NCBI GenBank assembly: GCA_964611435.1
Contig: CAZSXT010000008.1
Coordinates: 1-64,000 of the forward strand
DNA from: JAYPHU01 sp964611435
Lineage (GTDB): Bacteria; Pseudomonadota; Alphaproteobacteria; Rhodospirillales; UBA2165
Length of the DNA: 64,000 bases
Reading direction: 5' to 3'
In this document: one piece after another, positions 26,341 to 34,214 of the stretch
Layout: each line of letters opens with the position of its first letter
How positions within the stretch are numbered: the first letter of the stretch is position 1
The notes under the pieces: model-generated
Databases searched by the model: none
The model's input: the letters and a program-made list of their open reading frames with translations, nothing else
Told to the model about the DNA's origin: nothing
Made by a program: the position numbers and the translations under genes

Positions 26341-27552
26341 ATGAAAAAGCATCTATTTATGACGACAGTCCTAGCCGGTGCAGGTATTCTTGCGATGTCC
26401 GCGCAACCCGCTTTGGCGCAAAGCAAGGCACAACCGATGAAACTCTCCGTCGGTGGTTCGCTCATGGCCGCTGTAGCTTTCTCTGAACAGAGTGGCAGCT
26501 TTGAATCATCTTCTAACGCCACGAGTCGGGTCGGTTACGACTCGTTTAACCAATGGAACGACACTGAATTACATTTCACGGGATCTGTGACCTTGGACAA
26601 CGGTATCACCACCTCTGTCCACATCGAACTTGAATCGGATCAGGTCAGCAACGGCACACATATCGACGAGTCATTCCTTCAGATGAGCGGCGGCTTCGGC
26701 ACTGTGAAATTGGGTTCGACCGTAAACGCCTCAGGCGCCATGGGTCATATCGCTCCGGCCGCCGGCGCTATCGTACCAAATGACGGTGACTCGACCTTTG
26801 TCATTGTGCAGCCCACGGCTGTTACCGCCACGGCCGACACGTTGCTCGGAAGCAATGACACGATGCGAGTCGTCTACATCTCGCCGTCAATTTCAGGTCT
26901 TTCGATAGGCGCGTCTTACCAGCCGTCGAGCGCTAACGTCGATACGCCGCCGGCCGTCGGTGGAAACAGCGGCACCGACACCCAAGAATATAACGTCGCA
27001 GTAGCCTATTCGGGGAAATTGGGTTCGGTCGATCTTGCGGCTGATATCGGTTACATGGAAGCCCACGGCACTGCGGCCAATTCACGCAATGGATGGCGTG
27101 GCGGCCTGAACCTTGGATTCGGCGCGGTCACTGTCGGCGGCTCCTATCGTGTTTTCGACGCCATTGACAGCGGACTTGCCGGCACAGCAAACAGCCCCGA
27201 GCAGGAATCCTTTGATCTCGGGATCGCATACGCTCAAGGACCATTCACGGTTAGCGCCACCTATCTGCACGGCGAGGCGCCTTTGGCCTCGGCGACGACT
27301 GGCGATGACTCTGTCCAGATGATATTCCTCGGCGGCGCATATTCCCTCGGTCCGGGCATTGATTTACTCGGCAATCTCATGTTCGTTGATTGGGAAGACG
27401 AATCCACGGCCGACGCCAATAATAACGACGGCTGGGGCTTAACGGCTGGCATCGCGTGTCCTTCTGATGATCATTGTCTACCGGGGTGCGGTTCTGCCCG
27501 TGTCCCGGTAGGTGTGATGCCCACCTTTTACAGACAGACGACTTCGGCTTGA
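26341..27552 (+). CDS. Outer-membrane porin with atypical C-terminus
   Basis: A 403-residue protein with a clear signal peptide (MKKHLFMTTVLAGAG to AQPALAQ) and a beta-barrel body of alternating strands typical of alphaproteobacterial general porins (LDNGITTSVHIELESD, GSTVNASGAMG, GVGAS-like turns). The start is the ATG at 26341 with GAGG upstream. Porins of this group end with a strand closing in a terminal Phe or Trp. Here the final strand GWGLTAGIA runs instead into CPSDDHC and about 30 more residues including three Cys, ending TTSA. This suggests that the 3' end was replaced or shifted in frame. A 8-bp inverted repeat (CTACCGGG / CCCGGTAG) lies in the replaced part. Confidence 0.8.
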   Translation: MKKHLFMTTVLAGAGILAMSAQPALAQSKAQPMKLSVGGSLMAAVAFSEQSGSFESSSNATSRVGYDSFNQWNDTELHFTGSVTLDNGITTSVHIELESDQVSNGTHIDESFLQMSGGFGTVKLGSTVNASGAMGHIAPAAGAIVPNDGDSTFVIVQPTAVTATADTLLGSNDTMRVVYISPSISGLSIGASYQPSSANVDTPPAVGGNSGTDTQEYNVAVAYSGKLGSVDLAADIGYMEAHGTAANSRNGWRGGLNLGFGAVTVGGSYRVFDAIDSGLAGTANSPEQESFDLGIAYAQGPFTVSATYLHGEAPLASATTGDDSVQMIFLGGAYSLGPGIDLLGNLMFVDWEDESTADANNNDGWGLTAGIACPSDDHCLPGCGSARVPVGVMPTFYRQTTSA

Positions 27553-27585
27553 CAGAGGTCCGGTGCTCGACAACTGTGCGCGGCC

Positions 27586-28206
27586 ATGAAAGCGCCACCT
27601 TATGATAAGCGATTGGCGCGGGTGCTGGTTCGCCCGCTGCGTCGTACATTTATCCGGCCCAATCATATCACCGCGCTGACGCTTGTGCTTGCGCTGGCAG
27701 GCGGCGCGCTGTTTACCTTCAATGATTCCGCCATGGCCTATTGGGGTGCTGGAATATTCGTCTTATCCCGCTTTTTGGATCATTTCGACGGAGAGCTGGC
27801 CCGGTTGCAGGAGAGCTCCTCCAAGTTCGGCTACTACTTCGATTACGCCGTCGGCGGTATAGGATACGCCGCCCTCTTTGCCGGCTTGGGCATCGGCCAT
27901 TATCAGACCGAGCTCGGCGTCTGGGCGTTGGTTCTTGGCGCCGCCGGCGCGGCATCGGCGCTGATCTCACTCTTTTCGAACCTGGGCATTGATCAAGAAT
28001 TGGATACGGCCGATTCTGGCAAGGCCATCGGTTACCCCGGATTTGCCGGATTTGAATTAGAAGATGGTATTTACCTTCTCGCCCCGGTCACTTGGCTTGG
28101 GTACATCACCCCGTTCTTCATCGCTGCGGGCGTCGGCGCCTCAATTTACTGCATTTGGACAGTTGGCCACTGGCTGGTTCTGCGCCGCCGCAACTCAGCC
28201 CCGTAG
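27586..28206 (+). CDS. CDP-alcohol phosphatidyltransferase homologue lacking the last catalytic Asp
   Basis: A 206-residue membrane protein of the CDP-alcohol phosphatidyltransferase family with six helices. The signature reads DHFDGELAR (Asp65, Asp68), then G82, D86, and at the position of the final Asp there is Gly90 (FDYAVGGIG). In the characterised enzymes this last Asp is the proposed catalytic base. The protein may therefore be inactive, regulatory, or use another residue. It starts 33 bases after the porin stop and may share its transcript. Its end overlaps the convergent third phosphatidyltransferase gene by 12 bases. Confidence 0.82.
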   Translation: MKAPPYDKRLARVLVRPLRRTFIRPNHITALTLVLALAGGALFTFNDSAMAYWGAGIFVLSRFLDHFDGELARLQESSSKFGYYFDYAVGGIGYAALFAGLGIGHYQTELGVWALVLGAAGAASALISLFSNLGIDQELDTADSGKAIGYPGFAGFELEDGIYLLAPVTWLGYITPFFIAAGVGASIYCIWTVGHWLVLRRRNSAP

Positions 28207-28791
28207 GAATCGCCGGAACTTCCAAAAGAAAAAAAGGGCAAACAAGCTTGCGCCGACGGCTGCGGCGACAATTAACTCCACCCGCCATCCAAGCGCCATG
28301 GCAAGCGGCACAAACAGCATGGCGTCGTCGGCGTCGAAGCCGGCGGCGCTGTCCAACTCGGCCGCGCGACCTCCCGCTTGCTCCTCCGCTTTCATGACCA
28401 GCCAAAGCACAGCGGAAATCGCCAGCCCGGCCACAACACCCAATGGCACGGCCCAGCCGCCCAACTCGCTCTCCCGCAGTCCAATGCCGATTCCGACAAA
28501 CGCCAGGGAATTGGAAAGGGAGTCGGAGATCAGGTCGTATGTATGCCCCCACTCCGATGTCCGCCCGGTCAGCCGCGCCAAAATGCCGTCCGCACGGTCG
28601 AGCAGCATAGCTAAAACAAAGATCCCACAGCCCCAATAGGTCGTGACCTGATCGCCCACGGCGAACAGCGCCGCCGCCGCAAGGCCGCCCAAAAGCCGCA
28701 GCGTGGTTATTTGGTTTGGCCGCACCGAGGTTTTCGCCAAAGGCTTCACACCAACCGAGACGATACGGTGAATCCAGGTGTTGTGACTGAT
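28195..28791 (-). CDS. CDP-alcohol phosphatidyltransferase, third copy (possible AUC start)
   Basis: The signature is complete: DRADGILARLTGRTSEWG then D-x3-D (Asp51, 54, 72, 76 counted from the GTG at 28749). About six helices follow. A GTG at 28749 would give 184 residues. However, the frame stays open upstream and encodes NTWIHRIVSVGV, which looks like the normal start of this family. No ATG, GTG or TTG serves it; instead GGGGAGG (28799-28805, minus strand) sits exactly 7 bases before an ATC at 28791. I give the longer form (198 residues) and mark the start as uncertain. It diverges from phnW. Confidence 0.8.
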   Translation of the reverse strand: MSHNTWIHRIVSVGVKPLAKTSVRPNQITTLRLLGGLAAAALFAVGDQVTTYWGCGIFVLAMLLDRADGILARLTGRTSEWGHTYDLISDSLSNSLAFVGIGIGLRESELGGWAVPLGVVAGLAISAVLWLVMKAEEQAGGRAAELDSAAGFDADDAMLFVPLAMALGWRVELIVAAAVGASLFALFFFWKFRRFLRG

Positions 28792-28880
28792 GGCGGAACC
28801 TCCCCGACGTGATATGATCTGGCCACATACTTATCCAATTGACCGCCAAGTTAGAACCTTTAATTCCCCAACAACCCGTT

Positions 28881-30005
28881 ATGACCAGAAACTCTGATAC
28901 CCCCCTCCTCCTGACCCCCGGCCCGTTGACGACCTCCACCTCGGTCAAGGAAGCGATGCTGAAGGACTGGGGCTCCCGCGATACGGACTTTATCGAGATG
29001 ACCGCCCGTGTCCGCCGGAACATTGAAGCAATCGCCGGAGTCGATCCGGTTAAGCCGACGCACACCTGCGTGCCGATCCAGGGAAGCGGCACCTTCGCCG
29101 TGGAGGCGGCGATCACCACACTGGTGCCCAGGGACGGCAAAGTGATTGTGTTGGTCAACGGCGCCTACGGGCATCGGATCGTCAAGATTTGCGGCTATCA
29201 CGGCCGCGCCGTTGAGATGCTGGAGACAAACGAGGATACGCCGCCGTCAGTTTCCGATCTGTCGGCAAAGCTGGCGGCTGATCCGGAGATATCCCACGTG
29301 GTCGCCGTGCAGTGTGAAACCACGTCGGGCATTCTCAATCCTCTGGAAGACATTGCCGAGGCCTGCAAACAGGCGGGCCGGCTGTTAATCGTGGACGCCA
29401 TGAGCTCCTTCGGCGCCCTGCCGCTTGATCTCGGTACTCTGCCTTGTGCCGCGGTGATCGCATCCTCGAACAAATGTCTGGAGGGCGCGCCCGGTATCGG
29501 CTTTGTCATTATTGAAGTGGCCGTGCTGGAGGCGTGCAAGGGGAACGCTGGAAGCCTAAGCCTCGATCTCCATGATCAATGGACCTACATGGAGGCCTCA
29601 GGCCAATGGCGATTTACCCCGCCGACCCATGTTCTGGCGGCGCTCGACCAGGCCATCAAGGAACATGAGGCCGAAGGTGGTGTGGCGGGCCGGGGCGAAC
29701 GCTACCGGAAAAACGCGGCGGCGCTGATAGCGGGGATGCGGAAACTGGGCTTTCGTCCCTACCTTTCAGATAACCTCCAGGCGCCAATCATCATCACCTT
29801 CCACCCAGCGGCAGACGACGCCTTCGATTTCGAGGATTTCTATAATCGGCTTCGGGCCCGGGGCTTCGCCATCTATCCCGGCAAACTGACCAAAGCCGAT
29901 AGTTTCCGCATAGGCTGCATCGGGCATTTGACCGCAGACGACATGCGAGCCGCCGTGGCTGCGGTCAAAGATGTCGTCGCCGAGATGGGTATTCGGATCG
30001 ACTAG
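28881..30005 (+). CDS. phnW: 2-aminoethylphosphonate:pyruvate aminotransferase
   Basis: PhnW interconverts 2-aminoethylphosphonate plus pyruvate with phosphonoacetaldehyde plus alanine. The 374-residue class V aminotransferase begins LLLTPGPLTTSTSVKEAML, has IQGSGTFAVEAA, the PLP-lysine motif SSNKCLEGAPG (Lys198) and a C-terminal FRIGCIGHL. The ATG at 28881 gives normal length; a TTG at 28839 would add 14 residues. The usual degradation partner phosphonatase (phnX) is not adjacent, whereas phosphatidyltransferases are. This favours, but does not prove, use in making aminoethylphosphonate for lipids. Its TAG overlaps the convergent gene's stop through the palindrome CTAG. Confidence 0.9.
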   Translation: MTRNSDTPLLLTPGPLTTSTSVKEAMLKDWGSRDTDFIEMTARVRRNIEAIAGVDPVKPTHTCVPIQGSGTFAVEAAITTLVPRDGKVIVLVNGAYGHRIVKICGYHGRAVEMLETNEDTPPSVSDLSAKLAADPEISHVVAVQCETTSGILNPLEDIAEACKQAGRLLIVDAMSSFGALPLDLGTLPCAAVIASSNKCLEGAPGIGFVIIEVAVLEACKGNAGSLSLDLHDQWTYMEASGQWRFTPPTHVLAALDQAIKEHEAEGGVAGRGERYRKNAAALIAGMRKLGFRPYLSDNLQAPIIITFHPAADDAFDFEDFYNRLRARGFAIYPGKLTKADSFRIGCIGHLTADDMRAAVAAVKDVVAEMGIRID

Positions 30006-30808
30006 CTGCCGCCTTTTTGGTCCTGCCAAACTTCGCGGGTCACATCTATCATGGAACGATCGTGCTCGTGCCCCATGCAGGCGCGCATGCCATTCAGGCC
30101 ATAGCGGTTGTAATCGCCCCGGCAGTTCCGGAACGCTGTCGCCGCTTTGGCCAGCGCCGGCGTGGACACATGATCCGTGTGCTTCTTCACCGACTGTTCC
30201 CAGACAGCGTCCCGCTCGGCCTGAGACAGATCGGAGTTCGCCGGGAGGTCGTTGACCATTTTGTTCATCAGCCGGGCCGCCTGGACATTGACCGGTTCCC
30301 GTTCATTACTGGCGGATGCTACCCTGCGCATTGGCCCCGTGTAGAGGGCGATTTCCTGGCGTAGCCGGGGATCATCCGTGCCGGCCATAGCGGCGGGCAC
30401 CAGAGACGCGTGCGGCGCCACCGAAAGAGTCGCGTTGCCCTTACCGAGGCTCGCCACCAGGCCCGCGGGCACGGAAATCTGTACCGTTGTATAGCCCCGC
30501 AAGCTTCGGACCGAGACTTTGTCGGCCACCGGCAGGGTGCGGACGGCGCCGGTCGCATCGGTCACCGACACGGTCAGCCGGGTCTGGTCGGACGGCACAT
30601 AGGCCGTTCCTTGGGTCGGTGTCTTTCGATGCTGCTGGAGGCAAAAAGAGGAAAACTCCGCCGTGCAAACACCGCTGCTACAGGTCAGTTTGGCCGGCTC
30701 GGCCGAGGCCAGAAGGCCAAGGATTTGCGGCGACGCCGCTGCAGGGGTGTAAATACCGGCCGCCATGAACAGAGAGAGTGCGCCGACTTGGATTGCCTTG
30801 AACCGCAT
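30002..30808 (-). CDS. Exported protein of unknown function (parent of a decayed duplicate)
   Basis: The start is the ATG at 30808, with AGGAGG upstream; a longer open frame to 31129 lacks support. The 268-residue product has a signal peptide (MRFKAIQVGALSLFM to TPAAASP). The mature chain has a Cys-containing segment (LTCSSGVCTAEFSSFCLQ), a beta-rich middle (TRLTVSVTDATGAVRTLPV) and a helical, basic C-terminus with two Cys (RNCRGDYNRYGLNGMRACMG). I do not recognise a family. Parts of this gene and its upstream region are repeated at 33.9-34.1 kb. Confidence 0.6.
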   Translation of the reverse strand: MRFKAIQVGALSLFMAAGIYTPAAASPQILGLLASAEPAKLTCSSGVCTAEFSSFCLQQHRKTPTQGTAYVPSDQTRLTVSVTDATGAVRTLPVADKVSVRSLRGYTTVQISVPAGLVASLGKGNATLSVAPHASLVPAAMAGTDDPRLRQEIALYTGPMRRVASASNEREPVNVQAARLMNKMVNDLPANSDLSQAERDAVWEQSVKKHTDHVSTPALAKAATAFRNCRGDYNRYGLNGMRACMGHEHDRSMIDVTREVWQDQKGGS

Positions 30809-31085
30809 GGAGACCTCCTTATCCGCCGCCGTCATTGGGGCTATGGGAATGGTCTCACCAATCGGAAAACCGGTCAATGGGTATGGCGTTTGCGCCGCTT
30901 CCGGGACATCACATGCCTTACCAAAAGAAAGGGGCCGCACTACGGGCAATGACAGCCGACCATCGAATGTTACAGAACCGGCTAGAATTGTCCTCGAGTG
31001 ATAGTCGCATAGGTCTGCTGTCTGTCTAAAACGGACAATACCGCCTCCCGCCAATAGTTGCCGTGACGCGCGCCGGTTCACATAG

Positions 31086-32165
31086 TCAAACTCTTTGGGC
31101 CAACATCTTGAGCTGGGATAAGGCATCATCGATTAATTGGCGCGTCAGATCACCACAGTTCATTTTTCGACCGAGGCTAGCGGCCTGTCCCGACCACAAA
31201 GCGGAAAAATCGTCCGAACCAGCCTGCTCCGCTTCGGCGCGTAAAGGCGCCAGCGCTCCAAGTGCCTGCGGAAATGGCGGCATCTCGTCCATCATCGGGC
31301 CCATTTCGTTTATTATCCTGTTGATCAAGCTTCGCGCCGGCTTCCCGGTGATTACGTTGGTGATCATCGTCCGGTCGTCGCATGCAAGGTCGAGGGCAGC
31401 TTGGTAGACGTTGCTGATCAATGCCTCGGGAGTAAACAGATATGCGGTACCGATCTGGACGGCCTCGGCGCCCAAGGCGAACGCCGCTGCAATACCGCGC
31501 CCATCAGCGATACCGCCCGCCGCGATCACCGGCACGGTGACCGCATCGGCAACTTGGGGTACGAGCGCAAGAGTGCCGACCTGCGTTTCAACCGATTCTG
31601 TTAGGAACATACCGCGATGGCCGCCAGCCTCGTAGCCTTGGGCTATGATCGCATCGCAACCATTCTGTTCGAGCCAGCATGCTTCCTTTACTGTGGTCGC
31701 AGTGCTGATGACAGTACAACCGGCATTTTTCAACCGTGTAATTAGGGGTTCTGCTGGTAGCCCGAAGTGAAAACTTACAACCTCCGGCCTCATCCTTTCG
31801 ACGACCGCGCACATCGTCTCGTCGAAGAAACTGAATGAAAATGCTTTTGCCGACGCGCGGGGAATGCCGAGCTCGCGATAGTAGCCACCCAACTGATCCC
31901 TCCACGCTTCTTCCCGTTGGCGGTCCCTGCTCTCGGAATGGTGGCAGAAGAAGTTCACGTTCAAAGGCTTGTGGCTCTGTTGCCGAATATGTTCGATCGC
32001 AGCCTGCACTCCATCCGCTTAGAGAAGGGCACAGGGGAGTGAGCCCAGGCCTCCGGCTTCGCTTGTCGCGATTGCCATCGCTGGCCCACTGGCCCCGGCC
32101 ATCGGGGCTTGAATGATTGGCAGTTCAATGCCGATTTTAGATAGAAGTCCACGCGCTGGGTTCAT
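31086..32165 (-). pseudogene. Nitronate monooxygenase gene with premature in-frame stop
   Basis: From the ATG at 32165 the frame reads MNPARGLLSKIGIELPIIQAP, then MAGASGPAMAIATSEAGG, the normal start of a 2-nitropropane-dioxygenase/nitronate monooxygenase. Codon 49 is TAA (32019-32021) where homologues have an ordinary residue; the same frame then continues ADGVQAAIEHIRQQ for 308 further codons. The rest has the FMN barrel segments GCDAIIAQGYEAGGHRG and PVIAAGGIADGRGIAAAF. A restart at GTG 32009 would lack the first flavin-binding strand. A functional enzyme would oxidise alkyl nitronates. It lies 145 bases after the peroxidase-like gene. Confidence 0.85.
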
Positions 32166-32310
32166 GTTTCCACTTTCTGATCAGATAGGGCATAGGCCAC
32201 TACAGGCTTGGTGGCCGACAATCTGGGCTGGGCGGCGGCATGAGCGATTAGAGCACCGGATCACACCTTGATCCTTGGCGTCACCGAGCCCCTCGCCGCC
32301 CTCAAGGTTT

Positions 32311-32901
32311 TCAGCCTGCCGCAACCTTGGGCGTATCCACCGGCTCTGTTTGTTTGTCGTCGAGCCAGGCATGCGCCTGGAATTCGTGATCCAGCGGCAA
32401 GTTGAAACCGCTGCTGACGTAGTTCGTGATCGTCTTCAGGGCGATTCCGGTTATCACCTCCAGGATATGCTGATCGTCGAAGCCGGCAGATTTAAAGGCT
32501 TCAATTTTCGATTCGCTGACATGGCCACGATGGTGAATAACTGCTCGGGTAAAATCGACCAGCGATTGATACCGCCGGTCAGCAATCGGCCGGCCTTTGC
32601 GAATTGCTTCAATCGGGGTGAGCGGTAGTCCTGACATTTCTGTGAATGTGGTGTGGCCAGCTATGCAATAGGCTGCTTGGTTCTCGACGCTTGCCGTGAC
32701 CTGAACGATTTGCCGCTCAAGTGGCGTGAGAGTGCCACTGTCATTTGCCTCTAGCATCGCCGCGAACCCGGTAAGTGTCGAGGGGGAGTTGGAAAGCGCA
32801 CGAAACATGTTCGGTACGAAACCATTGGCGGCACGGACGGCCGCAAGGATCGGCTGTGAGGTCGCTGGGGCTGTGTGTTCGTCGTTAAGATTAATCATCA
32901 T
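32311..32901 (-). CDS. Carboxymuconolactone decarboxylase/AhpD-family protein
   Basis: A 196-residue protein of the peroxidase-related CMD family, with ANGFVPNMFRALSNSP (about residues 25-40) and the active-site region ENQAAYCIAGHTTF. In AhpD-type enzymes this region has two Cys (ExxCxYCxxxH). Here Cys79 and His83 are present but the first Cys is Ala76. A one-Cys mechanism or loss of peroxidase activity is possible. It diverges from the LysR gene and precedes the broken nitronate monooxygenase gene, so the three probably form one regulon. Confidence 0.82.
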   Translation of the reverse strand: MMINLNDEHTAPATSQPILAAVRAANGFVPNMFRALSNSPSTLTGFAAMLEANDSGTLTPLERQIVQVTASVENQAAYCIAGHTTFTEMSGLPLTPIEAIRKGRPIADRRYQSLVDFTRAVIHHRGHVSESKIEAFKSAGFDDQHILEVITGIALKTITNYVSSGFNLPLDHEFQAHAWLDDKQTEPVDTPKVAAG

Positions 32902-33006
32902 ATATCTCCATGGTTATGGCGTGACCCACGCGGCCTCGCTACGCCGCGAAAGATCGGCGCAAATAAGTTATTTGTCTAATCGTATTTTTCAGTATTTAAT
33001 ATTCAT

Positions 33007-33927
33007 ATGATCGATATTAGGAATATCGAGATCAACCTGCTCGTAGCCTTTGACGCGCTATACGATACGGGTAACGTCTCGCGGGCCGCAGAGCGACTTT
33101 CGCTCACCCAACCTACCGTCAGCGGAATGCTCAGCCGGTTGCGCGCGCTGTTCGGCGACCCCCTTTTTGTGCGCACGCGGCACGGCGTCCTGCCGACGCC
33201 ACGCGCGGACGAGTTGCGCGATCCGGTAAAGACTGTGCTGGCAAATGTGGAGGCCTTGGTCGAGCCGAGAACTTTCGATCCTGCTACCGCTGAATTGACG
33301 ATCTCGGTCTCGGCCAACGATTATATGCAGCAGGCGTTGATCGTGCCTTTGGTCGCGCTGCTACGCGAACAGGCGCCCGGCGTCCGGCTTGCGGTGATGC
33401 CAGCATATATCACCGAGCTTGCGGGCAATTTGGCATACGGCGGCGTCGACCTGGCGATCAGCACTCCAGAATTCACCGACCCGAGCCTGCAGCGGGAGTT
33501 TCTTTACACAGAGCGATACGTTTGCATTGTCCGCGACCAGCATCCCCATAAAGGCGAAACACTATCTCTTGAGGATTTTTGCCAATACGACCATCTACTG
33601 GTCGCACCGACCGGAGGAAGCTTTTCGGGGCCAACAGACGAGGCGCTAAACCAAGCCGGTGCACGGCGCAGGGTTTCAGTCTCTTTGCCGAGCTTTCACG
33701 TAATGTTGGATACGGTTCGCGCCGGCGATTTCATCGCCGTAGTGCCGCAGCGGCTGATCCCGCGCAGGTCAACAGGTTTGAGAGTTTTTCCGCCGCCGAT
33801 ACAGATTCCCGATTTTGAGGTTATCGCTTGTTGGCATAGCCGTGTCGATAAAAGCCCACCTCATCGTTGGCTCAGGGGGCTTCTGTCGCAGCTTGCGAAT
33901 GAGCAGGTTGGGCCACCTGCACATTGA
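33007..33927 (+). CDS. LysR family transcriptional regulator
   Basis: A 306-residue LysR protein. The winged helix-turn-helix (about residues 5-63) reads NLLVAFDALYDTGNVSRAAE and SLTQPTVSGMLSRLRALFGD; a two-lobed effector domain follows. This NodD/LinR-like subgroup often controls aromatic or nitro-compound genes. It diverges from the AhpD-like gene across 105 bases of AT-rich DNA, which should hold its operator. No Shine-Dalgarno is seen before the ATG. The last codons (GPPAH, stop) lie inside DNA duplicated from the 30.3-kb gene, so the present C-terminus was formed by the rearrangement. Confidence 0.9.
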   Translation: MIDIRNIEINLLVAFDALYDTGNVSRAAERLSLTQPTVSGMLSRLRALFGDPLFVRTRHGVLPTPRADELRDPVKTVLANVEALVEPRTFDPATAELTISVSANDYMQQALIVPLVALLREQAPGVRLAVMPAYITELAGNLAYGGVDLAISTPEFTDPSLQREFLYTERYVCIVRDQHPHKGETLSLEDFCQYDHLLVAPTGGSFSGPTDEALNQAGARRRVSVSLPSFHVMLDTVRAGDFIAVVPQRLIPRRSTGLRVFPPPIQIPDFEVIACWHSRVDKSPPHRWLRGLLSQLANEQVGPPAH

Positions 33928-34003
33928 CCGGCTCCCGCTCATTGCTGGCGGATGCTACCCGCCGCATGGGCCCGGTGTAGAGGTCGATTGCCTGGAACCG
34001 CAT
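33872..34003 (-). pseudogene. Internally deleted duplicate of the 30.0-30.8 kb exported-protein gene
   Basis: On the minus strand a 43-codon frame starts MRFQAIDLYTGPMRRV and continues ASASNEREPVNVQ. The first six codons equal the start of the parent gene (MRFKAI), and the rest equals its region IALYTGPMRRVASASNERE. So about 440 bases were lost between the two parts. It then runs into sequence antisense to the LysR 3' end. It still has the start region but no longer a useful signal peptide. Confidence 0.75.
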
Positions 34004-34113
34004 GGAGATCTCCCATCCGCTGCCGCCGGGACATCACATGCCTTACCAAAAGAAAGTGTCCGTACTACGGGCAATCACAGCCGATAATCGAACGTTGCAG
34101 AACCGGTCGAGAA
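33909..34113. repeat. Degenerate direct repeat of 30274-30990
   Basis: The plus strand here matches 30274-30355, then 30791-30830, then 30900-30988, in that order and orientation, with the intervening blocks missing. Shared phrases include ACATCACATGCCTTACCAAA and CTGGCGGATGCTACCC. The two copies bracket the nitronate monooxygenase, AhpD-like and LysR genes. Confidence 0.8.
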
Positions 34114-34214
34114 TAGCCCAGCCCTGGCCTCAGCTGGACACGGACTTGGTTGAATGCAAACCTGCCCATCGGGTATATGCCTTCTGCGTTGCCGTACGAC
34201 CATTGAGAGACGAC

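Noticed and set aside
28118..29158. 346-codon minus-strand frame across the third phosphatidyltransferase and the phnW start
   Set aside because: It is out of frame with the phosphatidyltransferase motif and antisense to conserved PhnW residues.
32019..32021. Recoding of the stop in the nitronate monooxygenase gene
   Set aside because: The codon is TAA, not the UGA used for selenocysteine, and nearby genes use TAA normally as stop.
34002..34214. N-terminal extension of the YdjM-type protein by 71 residues
   Set aside because: The extension lies in duplicated DNA from the 30-kb region and shows no family similarity; the ATG at 34215 fits the family start.
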